NCBI GenBank assembly: GCA_902363835.1
Contig: CABJBM010000001.1
Coordinates: 1 to 64,000 of the forward strand
From: Lachnospiraceae bacterium
Lineage (GTDB): Bacteria > Bacillota > Clostridia > Lachnospirales > Lachnospiraceae
Direction of reading: 5' to 3'
Length of the DNA: 64,000 nucleotides
The position numbers were made by a program, and so were the translations under genes. The notes beneath the pieces are model-generated. The model searched no databases, was not told the DNA's origin, and saw nothing but the letters and a program-made list of their open reading frames with translations. Below, one piece after another: positions 1 through 6,957 of this stretch. The number at the start of each line of letters is the position of its first letter. Position 1 is the stretch's first letter.

Positions 1-70
1 AGCCGAATGCGGGAAAGCCGCACGTTCGGTTCTGAGAGGGGTAAGTCCCGTAAGGGACTTATCTACTTAC
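1..70 (+). mobile_element. 3' end of a group II intron (domains V and VI)
   Basis: The first 31 bases form a group II intron domain V hairpin: an AGCCGAA/TTCGGTT lower stem, a bulge, a GCGG/CCGC upper stem with a GAAA-type loop, and the catalytic AGC triad at the start. It is followed by a domain VI-like hairpin (GTAAGTCCC, GTAA loop, GGGACTTA at about 41-61) and a short tail ending in AC near 70. The rest of the intron, including any reverse transcriptase gene, lies before the window. The compact domain VI suggests bacterial class C. The exact 3' splice site is estimated. Confidence 0.75.
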
Positions 71-94
71 CATTACGTAGTTCCTTTACTCTAA

Positions 95-143
95 GACTAC
101 CCTTAAGTTTACATAATTTTATTATGTAAACTTAAGGGTAGTC
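95..143. repeat. perfect 23-bp inverted repeat with 3-nt loop
   Basis: Arms at 95-117 and 121-143 are perfect inverted copies around TTT. The site lies between the intron end and the 3' end of lexA, so it may act as a bidirectional transcription barrier, although neither side has a proper T-run. Both arms contain TTATGTAAACT in opposite orientations; from memory this matches the right half of the Bacillus-type dif site. Whether that means anything is open. Confidence 0.7.
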
Positions 144-163
144 ACATTACTTCCACTAAAATT

Positions 164-784
164 TTAATGAATTCCTAAACGGAACAAGCCGATTACTTTA
201 CCCAGAATTTCTACACTATCTACAATAATGGGATCCATAGTATCATTTTCCGGCTGCAGGCGGTAATGTCCTTTTTCTTTAAAAAACCGTTTTACAGTTG
301 CAGAATCGTCAACCAGCGCGACGACAATCTCTCCGTTATGGGCTGTTGGACAGTGTTCAACAATAATCTGATCCCCCTCGAGAATGCCTGCATTGATCAT
401 GCTGTTTCCCTTAACCTTTAACATAAAGGTTTCCGAGTTTGGAAGAAGATCGGCCGGTATGGGATAATAGTTCTCAATGTTTTCTTCTGCATAAAGAGGC
501 TGTCCGGCTGCCACAGTTCCAAGGAGAGGGACATTCACAACCTCACGGCGTGTCAGCTGAAAACAGTCATCTATGATTTCAATGGTCCTGGGCTTGGTGG
601 GATCCCTTCTTATGTACCCCTTCTCCTCAAGAGTCTCCAGGTGGGAGTGAACGGAAGATGTTGATTTTAAACAGACGGCTTCGCAGATCTCCCTGACTGC
701 CGGCGGATAGCCCTTCTTTAAAATCGTCTCCTTTATATATTCTAAGATTTCCTGTTGCTTTGGGGTAATTCTTTCTTGCGCCAT
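164..784 (-). CDS. lexA: LexA repressor, SOS regulator
   Basis: This 206-residue protein represses SOS genes until RecA filaments on ssDNA trigger self-cleavage. The N-terminal winged helix-turn-helix (about residues 8-70) carries the family pattern with the recognition helix around STSSVHSHLETLEEKGYI. The C-terminal S24-type domain shows the Ala-Gly cleavage site in GTVAAGQPLY, the catalytic serine in GNSMINAGI and the catalytic lysine in SATVKRFF. Length is normal for the family. The start at 784 follows a GAGGAGG ribosome-binding site at good spacing. It is divergent from a yneA-like gene, the classic Firmicutes arrangement, and the shared intergenic region holds several LexA boxes, so autoregulation is expected. 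Confidence 0.97.
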   Translation of the reverse strand: MAQERITPKQQEILEYIKETILKKGYPPAVREICEAVCLKSTSSVHSHLETLEEKGYIRRDPTKPRTIEIIDDCFQLTRREVVNVPLLGTVAAGQPLYAEENIENYYPIPADLLPNSETFMLKVKGNSMINAGILEGDQIIVEHCPTAHNGEIVVALVDDSATVKRFFKEKGHYRLQPENDTMDPIIVDSVEILGKVIGLFRLGIH

Positions 785-821
785 AATACGGCCTCCTCAA
801 TCCTTATTCATTAAAACTATA

Positions 822-933
822 GTAACATATGTTCGATAAAAATGCAAACCTTTGTTCGATAAAAATGCAAAATCAATTGACAAACATACGTTCGCAGTGG
901 TATGATGGAATCAGAAAAAAGAACAGATGTTCT
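822..933. promoter_or_regulatory. cluster of three to four LexA boxes
   Basis: Sites fitting the Firmicutes box CGAAC-N4-GTTCG occur at 822-835 (GTAACATATGTTCG), 845-858 (CAAACCTTTGTTCG), 881-894 (CAAACATACGTTCG) and, with a GAAC-N4-GTTC core, 920-933 (AGAACAGATGTTCT). The first is closest to lexA. The third sits inside the promoter of the divergent yneA-like gene and the fourth lies downstream of its -10. This explains SOS control of both genes. Confidence 0.85.
877..906 (+). promoter_or_regulatory. promoter of the yneA-like gene
   Basis: TTGACA at 877-882 and TATGAT at 901-906 are separated by 18 bp. A LexA box at 881-894 overlaps the -35 element, so bound LexA would block RNA polymerase. 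Confidence 0.75.
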
Positions 934-964
934 GCTGCGGATTGTTTTTTGAGGAGGTATGCAT

Positions 965-1279
965 ATGATGAAGCAATTAATTGCATTGTCACTGGTTGTT
1001 TTGCTGGGGTCTCATTTTTTCGGTCATTCCATCATGAATACTCTTGCCGGAGAGACGGAAGGACCGGTGATGGAGAAGTATTATACCAGCATTGAGATAC
1101 AAAAAGGGGATAGTTTATGGACCATTGCCGGGGCCTATTTAGAGAACAGCGGGATGACTACTGCCCAATATGTGAAGGAATTAAAGAACATGAACGGATT
1201 AAAGGAAGATACCATTCATAGCGGGCAATATCTGACTGTCATGTACTTTGCTCCGGATTCTGATTCGGTAGAGAGATAA
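965..1279 (+). CDS. YneA-like SOS cell-division suppressor, LysM protein
   Basis: This small protein has an N-terminal hydrophobic anchor (about residues 4-22) and a LysM-type domain beginning at YTSIEIQKGDSLWTIAGAYLE, with the typical KGDSLWTIA and NGLKEDTIHSGQYL segments. B. subtilis YneA has the same layout and delays septation during the SOS response. Its position, divergent from lexA behind LexA boxes, supports that role strongly. An upstream ATG at 959 lies only one base after the GAGGAGG site (951-957), so 965 (7-nt spacing) or 968 is the more likely start. The function in this organism is inferred from family and context. Confidence 0.85.
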   Translation: MMKQLIALSLVVLLGSHFFGHSIMNTLAGETEGPVMEKYYTSIEIQKGDSLWTIAGAYLENSGMTTAQYVKELKNMNGLKEDTIHSGQYLTVMYFAPDSDSVER

Positions 1280-1418
1280 ACAAAGCAGCCGGACAGCCGC
1301 TGTTTATAAATTCATTGATTTTATCGGGAATATATCTTAGAATAATAGGAGCACAGTCTGTATAAGAGGTGTTTTTAATCTCTGAATTATTCTTATAGTC
1401 AAAGGATTCAATATAATT

Positions 1419-3368
1419 ATGAAGATAACTTTCGGAATTCTGGCCCATGTAGATGCTGGAAAAACCACTTTTTCAGAACAGGTATTATACAGAGAAGGGG
1501 TGATCAGGACCCTGGGCCGTGTAGATGCAAAAAATTCATGCCTGGATCATGATGACATTGAAAGAGCAAGAGGGATAACCATATTTTCAGATATGGCCGG
1601 TTTTGCTCATGGTAATGATACATATTATCTCATTGATACGCCCGGCCACACGGATTTTTCAGCTGAAATGGAACGGAGCCTGGAGATAATGGATTATGCA
1701 GTCCTGATCATTAACGGAACGGATGGGATTCAAGGTCATACTGAATCCATTTGGAATCTGCTGAAGCGTTATAATATCCCTGTTTTTTTATTCATTAACA
1801 AGCTTGATGTGGTTTCGGCATCCTATGAACGGGTATTATCTGAGCTTCAGGAACGTTTTTCCGGTAATGTCCTGGATTTTCAAGGGATACGCTTTGAGAA
1901 GGGAATGGAATGCACTTTAACAGAGGATCTGATTGAGAATGTATCTGAACGGGATGAGGAGTTGCTTGAGAAATGGTTTGCTGGAACCATTACTTTTGAA
2001 GACTTAAGGCCAGCCATTGTTTCTCAGGTTAAGAATCGGAGATTATTCCCCTGCTTTGGAGGCTGTGGGTTAAGCGGAGAGGGGATAGAATCGTTTCTTA
2101 ATGCTTTTTATTGTTTCACAGAAGCTTCCTATCCGGTCTCAGCCCCTTTTAGCGCCAGAGTATTTAAGGTCCGTTATGACAGGCGTGGCGAACGAATGAC
2201 GTATTTAAAGATATTAAGCGGGTTTCTCCGTGTTCGGGATTCTTTATCAGAGGATGAGAAGGTTCATCAGATAAAGATTTTTCAAGGTGAGCGGTGTACT
2301 GTTCTTCAGGAAGCTTCTGCAGGAGATGTGGTAGCCGTCACCGGGCTTCGGGCCACCAAGGCAGGTCAGGGACTTGGAGAATGCCATGATATGGTTGTCC
2401 CAACGCTTCAACCTGCCCTTCAAGCCAGGGTCTTATACCCACCTGAAGTTCCTGACAGGACAATCCTGAAGATATTTCATGTTCTGGAAGAGGAAGAGCC
2501 TGCATTAAGTGTGATATGGGAAGAGCCCTTACGGCAGTTAAAAGTGAATATCATGGGGAAAATTCAACTTGAGGTTTTGGAGCAGGTTGTTTCAGAAAGA
2601 TTTCAGATACCAGTGTCTTTTGAACAGCCTGAGATCATATATATGGAAACCGTGGCGGAGCCGGTCACAGGATACGGGCATTTTGAGCCCCTCCGCCATT
2701 ATGCGGAAGTTGCACTTAGAATAGAACCAGGTGAGAGAGGGACAGGGATTTCATTTGAGAGCCAATGTCATGTGGACAGGCTTGGGATCAATTATCAAAA
2801 CCTGGTACGTACCCATGTATTTGAAACCATTCATAAAGGAGTTTTAACCGGTTCTGAACTAACGGATGTTAAGATTGTCCTGGTTGATGGAATTTCTCAT
2901 ATCAAGCATACAGAGGGCGGTGATTTCCGTGAGGCAGTATACCGGGCCATACGTCAGGGCCTTATGAAGGCCAGAAGCCTGCTTCTGGAGCCTTATTACA
3001 GCTTTACTATATCAGTTCCTGATTCCTTGACCGGAAGGGTATTAAATGATATTACAAAATACTCTGGCCAGTTCGAAACGCCGGTTCCGGACGGAAGTGG
3101 GAGAACGGCGATAAAGGGGTTGGCTCCTGTTGCTTCTTTTATGAATTATGGGGAAGAGCTGATGATAATGACAGGAGGAAAGGGCAGTATTTCCATGGTA
3201 TTTTCTCATTATGATGTATGTCACAATGAAGATGAGGTTCTTAAACTTTATCAGTATAATCCCAATGAGGATATTAATAATCCTTCCTGTTCTGTATTTT
3301 GTCAAAAGGGAACTTCGTTTGTAGTTAATTGGGATCGTGCGGAAGAGTATATGCATACTCTTTCATAA
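1419..3368 (+). CDS. TetM-like ribosomal-protection GTPase (EF-G family), divergent
   Basis: This 649-residue translational GTPase has the full EF-G layout. The G motifs are visible: AHVDAGKTT (G1, about residue 9), RGITIFS (G2), DTPGHTDF (G3) and NKLD (G4). The length matches Tet(M)/Tet(O)/Tet(W) proteins, which bind the ribosome and eject tetracycline, but the sequence differs at many positions, including a distinctive C-terminal end (SVFCQKGTSFVVNWDR). Chromosomal paralogues of this kind are common in Clostridia, and not all are shown to give resistance. The ribosome-binding site is weak (AAAGGA 12 nt upstream). A strong terminator follows at 3486. Activity against tetracycline or another ribosome inhibitor is unproven. 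Confidence 0.85.
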   Translation: MKITFGILAHVDAGKTTFSEQVLYREGVIRTLGRVDAKNSCLDHDDIERARGITIFSDMAGFAHGNDTYYLIDTPGHTDFSAEMERSLEIMDYAVLIINGTDGIQGHTESIWNLLKRYNIPVFLFINKLDVVSASYERVLSELQERFSGNVLDFQGIRFEKGMECTLTEDLIENVSERDEELLEKWFAGTITFEDLRPAIVSQVKNRRLFPCFGGCGLSGEGIESFLNAFYCFTEASYPVSAPFSARVFKVRYDRRGERMTYLKILSGFLRVRDSLSEDEKVHQIKIFQGERCTVLQEASAGDVVAVTGLRATKAGQGLGECHDMVVPTLQPALQARVLYPPEVPDRTILKIFHVLEEEEPALSVIWEEPLRQLKVNIMGKIQLEVLEQVVSERFQIPVSFEQPEIIYMETVAEPVTGYGHFEPLRHYAEVALRIEPGERGTGISFESQCHVDRLGINYQNLVRTHVFETIHKGVLTGSELTDVKIVLVDGISHIKHTEGGDFREAVYRAIRQGLMKARSLLLEPYYSFTISVPDSLTGRVLNDITKYSGQFETPVPDGSGRTAIKGLAPVASFMNYGEELMIMTGGKGSISMVFSHYDVCHNEDEVLKLYQYNPNEDINNPSCSVFCQKGTSFVVNWDRAEEYMHTLS

Positions 3369-3485
3369 TCGTTATTAGCTGTTATATTGAATCTTAGTTT
3401 AGAAAAAGGAATCAATGATAAAACTTTTGAAGTTTCGAATTCTTTGTATAATGGCGTTAAGAGAGTATTATCGTTAATTAAGAGC

Positions 3486-3531
3486 AAAAAGAAAAGCGGC
3501 AATGGAGCTTGTTTGCCGCTTTTCTTTTTTT
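3486..3531 (+). terminator. intrinsic terminator after the TetM-like gene
   Basis: A long A-rich/GC stem (AAAAGAAAAGCGGCAA pairing with TTGCCGCTTTTCTTTT) encloses a short loop and ends in a T-run, about 118 bp after the stop codon. Confidence 0.85.
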
Positions 3532-3539
3532 AACACCAT

Positions 3540-4017
3540 TTTCTATTCTCTTAATACTATTTTTCATAGTCTGCATTAATTATAGGTATTATTTAATGCA
3601 AGCGTTCAATCTAAATTTTTGCAGTCATTTTTTTGCAAATGTTTCTCGAACTGCACCTTTATATTCTTTTAATCTTTTCGTCAGGAAAAATTTCTGTTAT
3701 ACAAATCGAAAACTTGACAATTATCAGATTTATACTATACTATTAATTATATGTTATTTGAAATTCTATGTGATTTTTAAAATAATAAATAAAATAAGTT
3801 TGCATTAAAGAAATAAATTAAAATTTAATTCCATGATAACTTGTTTGAAATACATTTTATTTGAGAAGTATATTTTATTTTGATAATTTATATTTTGTTA
3901 TGTTAAATCACATTGAAATTTAGGTAACTGAAATTTAGGTAACAGGTTTTCATCATTGAATCATAAGATTTTAGATGATTGCCATAATATAATTATAAAT
4001 CAAGGAGGCTTATAACT
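3540..4017 (+). promoter_or_regulatory. AT-rich intergenic region with promoter and leader of the bL25 gene
   Basis: The region is strongly AT-rich and holds no convincing gene; a 99-codon open frame in it reads as low-complexity AT DNA. TTGACA at 3714-3719 and TATACT at 3736-3741 (16-bp spacer) form a plausible promoter, giving a leader of about 270 nt. The leader contains a tandem repeat of GAAATTTAGGTAAC near 3915-3945. No known riboswitch was recognised. Confidence 0.5.
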
Positions 4018-4614
4018 ATGGAAAAGACTGGAGTTATGAACGTTGAGCTAAGAAAAAGTACCAGAAAGGGTGACAATAATCAGTTAAAAAGAGAAGGATA
4101 TTTACTGGGAAACATAGCTGGTAAAGGTGTTGATTCAATCTCAATAGCTGTTAAGAAAGATGTATTTAGAAGATCAATGAAAGAGTTTGGCCGGAATGGC
4201 ATTTTTAAACTGGTTGTTCCTGATGGCCAGAGTTATACCGTAATGGCAAAAGAAATACACATTGAACCTATTAAGAACGAAATCTCTCATTTGGATTTTC
4301 AAATGGTATCTTTTTCGGAAAAAATCAAACAAGAAGTGGCTATAAAAATTACCGGAGCAGAACTTCTTGAGTCAAAAAGATTGCTGATTAACAGTACCAT
4401 AGATTCAATTTTACTGGAGGGCTTACCTCAGGATATTCCCGATGAAATAGTAATTGATGTTTCTAATATGGAGGCTGGTGAAAGTATTCAATTTAGTGAT
4501 ATTAAACTTCCGGAAGGACTTACCTCAACGATTGATCCGGAACAAAAAATGATAACAGTTGTTGGCTCTAAGATACGTGAAGCAGTTGAAGGTGAAGAAG
4601 GGGCCGAAAGCTAA
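4018..4614 (+). CDS. rplY: 50S ribosomal protein bL25 / Ctc-type stress protein
   Basis: The protein binds 5S rRNA in the large subunit; longer two-domain forms are known as TL5 or general stress protein Ctc. At 198 residues this is the long form: an N-terminal beta-barrel 5S-binding domain (about 1-95, with EIHIEPIKNEISHLDFQMV) followed by the second domain (about 96-190, with EGLPQDIPDEIVIDVSNMEAG). The acidic tail is typical. The start follows AAGGAGG at good spacing. It is monocistronic, between a promoter with a long AT-rich leader and a terminator. Confidence 0.93.
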   Translation: MEKTGVMNVELRKSTRKGDNNQLKREGYLLGNIAGKGVDSISIAVKKDVFRRSMKEFGRNGIFKLVVPDGQSYTVMAKEIHIEPIKNEISHLDFQMVSFSEKIKQEVAIKITGAELLESKRLLINSTIDSILLEGLPQDIPDEIVIDVSNMEAGESIQFSDIKLPEGLTSTIDPEQKMITVVGSKIREAVEGEEGAES

Positions 4615-4680
4615 GAGGAATAACGGCATTCACTTTTCGTATGAAAATATTATAAGAGCCTGATGATAAAGGTGAAAAAA

Positions 4681-4719
4681 GAAAGCTCTAATTTAGATAT
4701 TAGATGCTTTCTTTTTTTA
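4681..4719 (+). terminator. terminator after the bL25 gene
   Basis: A GAAAGC-TCTAAT stem pairs with ATTAGA-T-GCTTTC around a six-base loop, followed by seven Ts. Confidence 0.85.
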
Positions 4720-4806
4720 AATTAGCTGAATCAATTTTGGAGTATGCTCAAGAATTTTATGAAGAATATTATACTCTGATAGCAAGTATTTTAAATGAAA
4801 TGATAA

Positions 4807-4833
4807 CGCCGCTTTTCAGCGGCGCGATTTTTT
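4807..4833 (+). terminator. second intrinsic terminator
   Basis: CGCCGCT pairs with AGCGGCG around TTTC and is followed by a T-run. It lies between the bL25 gene and the convergent recombinase gene. The open frame spanning 4704-4904 begins inside a terminator and is not taken as a gene. Confidence 0.8.
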
Positions 4834-4918
4834 TGAACAAAACAACCATCTTTAGTTTTTTACTTATAACGGTTAAACAACCATTTTTGAACAAAACTCC
4901 TTAAAAAATATTTATTTA

Positions 4919-5974
4919 TTAAATTTCCCGCAATTTCACCTTATTTCTTGCGCTGCGGCGACGTTCATCCTCTAAAGCGGCATAGTGTTTTTTTGTAGTG
5001 TTGACGTCGGAATGCCCTAGAACGTCTGCAACCAGATAGATATCCCCGGTTTCTTTATACAGGCTTGTTCCATAAGTGCTGCGTAGTTTGTGAGGTGTGA
5101 TCTTTTTTAACGGCGTTACAAGCTTAGAGTATTTTTTTACCAGATTTTCAACGCTGCGAACTGCAATGCGTTTCTTTTGAAGGGATAGAAACAGGGCCTT
5201 TTCATGGCCGTCCGCTGGAATAACTAAGCTGCGTTCTTCCAGATAATCAAGAAGGGCATCTTCAACTTCTGAACCAAAGTATACTGTAACTTCCTTTCCG
5301 CCTTTCCTGTGAATTCGGATTCCACCATTTTTTAAGTCAATATCATCGATATCCAGCCCAACACATTCCGATACACGGATTCCAGTCCCCAGCATGAGAG
5401 TCAAAAGAGCCAGGTCACGGACCTTTGTTTTTGCATGATAGGCCTTTTGCTTCTCAGTTAAAGCTTCTCCGCTTTCTACCTCATCAAGTAAAAGAGCTAC
5501 CTCGTCAATATCCAACCGGATAATATCCTTTTCATGAAGCTTAGGAAGCTGCACCAAAGCAGCTGGGTTTGTTTGAAGCCGTTCATTTCGGTAATAATAA
5601 TTATAGAAGCTTTTCAAAGAAGAGATTTTTCGCATGATCCCCCGTTCTTTGTTGGTTACTTCCTGATTTTTATCATTAAAACGGTATTTTAAATATTCCA
5701 TATATTCTTCTATATCCACGACCCGAAGGGAATCCAGGTGTTCCAGGGTAATATCCTGAATATGTAACTTGCTGATAACAGGGTTTTCCTTAACCAGAAA
5801 ATCAAAGAATACCCTGAGATCATAAGCGTAAGCGATTCTGGTTCGGGAAGAGGTGCGGGGTTCGATCCCCCTGAAGAAATCCCCGCAGAAGCGGGGGAGT
5901 TCCTTCACCAGCTGGCGCAGGTGCTTTACATTTTCAATATCTTTTTGCTGATGATAGGAGAGAGTGGCACTCAT
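4919..5974 (-). CDS. Xer-type tyrosine recombinase (XerS-like length)
   Basis: This 351-residue site-specific recombinase has an N-terminal SAM-like core-binding domain (about 25-150) and a C-terminal catalytic domain. Visible catalytic features are the arginine in GTGIRVSECV, a lysine in the HRKGGKEV beta-hairpin, the H-x-x-R of TPHKLRSTYG, the histidine of VLGHSDV and the tyrosine of KKHYAAL. Its length and the TPHKLR motif resemble the single-recombinase XerS of streptococci (about 356 residues) more than XerC/XerD (about 300). It lies outside the prophage but only about 275 bp from the dif-like insertion site, which suggests it acts there, either in chromosome dimer resolution or as the recombinase hijacked by the phage. 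A different integrase role cannot be excluded. Confidence 0.85.
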   Translation of the reverse strand: MSATLSYHQQKDIENVKHLRQLVKELPRFCGDFFRGIEPRTSSRTRIAYAYDLRVFFDFLVKENPVISKLHIQDITLEHLDSLRVVDIEEYMEYLKYRFNDKNQEVTNKERGIMRKISSLKSFYNYYYRNERLQTNPAALVQLPKLHEKDIIRLDIDEVALLLDEVESGEALTEKQKAYHAKTKVRDLALLTLMLGTGIRVSECVGLDIDDIDLKNGGIRIHRKGGKEVTVYFGSEVEDALLDYLEERSLVIPADGHEKALFLSLQKKRIAVRSVENLVKKYSKLVTPLKKITPHKLRSTYGTSLYKETGDIYLVADVLGHSDVNTTKKHYAALEDERRRSARNKVKLREI

Positions 5975-6246
5975 AATTCAGCCTCATTTCTTTTATTATT
6001 TGGATAGATAAGTGTCTTCTGAAAGACCAGTCATTTGTATTTTCTTTTCCAGACCTGGTATTGGTATCTGCCCTGAGGGTGTTTAAAACGTCTTTGTATA
6101 CTTGGTACAAGAGCGTGAGGACTGAGGTCTTGATCAGTTACATGGCATTAAATCAGGAACAGCAATGGTGTTATAGGTTAGGTGATGAAAATTATTTAAG
6201 TGATTAAATTAAAATGGTAAATAAAAGCTTCTAAGTTTCTTTCTAT
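5975..6246. other. spacer between the recombinase gene and the insertion site
   Basis: About 270 bp upstream of the recombinase start. No gene, clear promoter or repeat was recognised. It probably contains the recombinase promoter. Confidence 0.4.
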
Positions 6247-6247
6247 A

Positions 6248-6347
6248 AATATTCGTTAAACGTTCCACTTGTTACGAATATTTGGCGGTGAGCATGAGAA
6301 GCGCGAGCCGGACATTATTTGTAAAAGTTTAATTTAACGAATAGTTG
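6248..6347. other. left attachment site and att hairpin of the miniature unit (attL)
   Basis: The site begins with TATTCGTTAAAC, identical to the left arm of the dif-like site at 13866. It continues with phage-type sequence (ACTTGTTACGAATATTT) and, in inverted orientation, TTTAACGAATAGTTG ending at 6347. The left bases before 6251 are chromosomal. The same arrangement recurs about 450 bp downstream with roughly 93% identity. It is interpreted as the chromosome/element junction. Confidence 0.7.
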
Positions 6348-6497
6348 CTACTCTACATATATTATCAAAACTCCAGCGATAATACAAGTGCCGACAACCG
6401 TATAATATCCACACCACCTACACAAGGGCATAAAGTCATGAGTGGATATGTAAAAGTCCTAATAGACGCAGATATGAAGCGACTACAGGAGCAATTG

Positions 6498-6629
6498 TTA
6501 ACTATCAGTAGCATAAATGGCCTGACTATCAGTAGCCAGATCAGCCAGAGAAGAAAAAGGAACCGACAGTGCCAGACAAAGAGAAAGCAACAGCGATAGG
6601 AAGATAGAACCTTTTATTTTTACTTTCAT
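6498..6629 (-). pseudogene. truncated pIII-like gene in the miniature unit
   Basis: The frame encodes the same signal peptide as the pIII-like protein of the full phage (start MKVKIKGSIF), keeps similarity through LATDSQA and then stops after 43 codons. The terminator-plus-AAGGGGG leader upstream is also preserved. The truncation is part of the large internal deletion. It could still be expressed as a short secreted peptide, but nothing shows a function. Confidence 0.6.
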
Positions 6630-6710
6630 AAAACCCCCTTAATAAAAAAAGAGAACGACAACCCGTAATAATTACGAATTACCATTCTCTGCTACAACTA
6701 TTCGTTAAAC
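6520..6710. repeat. direct repeat copy 1 (partner 13687-13877)
   Basis: This 191-bp stretch aligns without gaps to 13687-13877 with about three mismatches. It covers the 5' end of the pIII-like gene, its upstream terminator hairpin and the left arm of the attachment site. It marks the junction between tandem phage units. Confidence 0.95.
6650..6690 (-). terminator. terminator upstream of the truncated pIII-like gene
   Basis: On the minus strand AGAGAATGGTAA pairs with TTGTCGTTCTCT, using G-U wobbles, followed by seven Ts. The copy at 13817-13857 pairs as AGAGAATGACAA instead; the differing bases keep the RNA stem, so the structure appears conserved. Confidence 0.75.
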
Positions 6711-6797
6711 TTACCACTTATTGCGAATATTTGACGGCGAGCATGTAAGCAAGCGAGCCGGACAATATTTGTAAAAGTTTAATTTAACGAATAGTTG
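6695..6797. other. internal phage attachment region: long imperfect inverted repeat (candidate attP hairpin)
   Basis: The first 15 bases (CAACTATTCGTTAAA) are a perfect inverted match to the last 15 (TTTAACGAATAGTTG). Further in, the arms keep pairing imperfectly through ACTT..AATATT and GCGAGC/GCGAGC-type segments, with a bulged six-base centre after TATTCGTTAAA. As ssDNA this folds into a forked hairpin that displays a dif-like arm, centre and second arm. The layout matches what is known for the CTXphi (+) strand attP. The sequence is at the junction between the miniature and full units. Confidence 0.7.
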
Positions 6798-6956
6798 TTA
6801 CTCTACATATATTATCAAAATACCATCGATAATACAAGTACCGACAACCGTATAATATCCACACCACCTAATAACCTTTGTAGGTGAACCACCAGAAACA
6901 TACTCAATCCAATCTTTACCCTTACGCCTGACGGAAATCTGACCGTCGAAATGCAT
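6798..6956 (-). CDS. small phage membrane-type protein after rep
   Basis: A 52-residue frame starts one base after the rep stop codon and ends with a hydrophobic stretch (GYYTVVGTCIIDGILIIYVE). The last part is kept in the miniature unit with two synonymous and two conservative changes and the same stop, which suggests coding selection. A longer frame starting inside rep at 7010 is possible but less likely. No family was recognised. The ribosome-binding site is weak, so coupling to rep translation is plausible. Confidence 0.55.
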   Translation of the reverse strand: MHFDGQISVRRKGKDWIEYVSGGSPTKVIRWCGYYTVVGTCIIDGILIIYVE

Positions 6957-6957
6957 G

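Larger units (their letters stand above)
6251..6699. mobile_element. 449-bp miniature deletion derivative of the filamentous phage
   Basis: This unit sits in tandem directly before the full prophage. Its left part (6251-6420) matches 6700-6870, that is, the att hairpin plus the end of the small gene after rep. Its right part (6520-6699) matches the start of the pIII-like gene and its upstream terminator (13687-13866). Almost all internal phage genes are missing. About 100 bp (6421-6519) has only weak or no match to the full unit. The left part differs from the full copy at several positions, so it likely descends from a related but distinct phage. It could be a decayed tandem prophage or a miniphage/satellite. 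Confidence 0.7.

Noticed and set aside
829..1095. Open frame overlapping the lexA/yneA intergenic region
   Set aside because: It covers LexA boxes and the promoter, has no ribosome-binding site and overlaps the well supported LysM gene.
3509..3808. 99-codon open frame after the TetM-like gene
   Set aside because: Low-complexity AT-rich DNA that starts in a terminator and contains the bL25 promoter; no ribosome-binding site.
4704..4904. 66-codon open frame after the bL25 gene
   Set aside because: Begins in the T-run of a terminator and runs across a second terminator.
6251..6870. CRISPR-like repeats
   Set aside because: The repeats are tandem phage units with inverted att arms, not short regular repeats with unique spacers.
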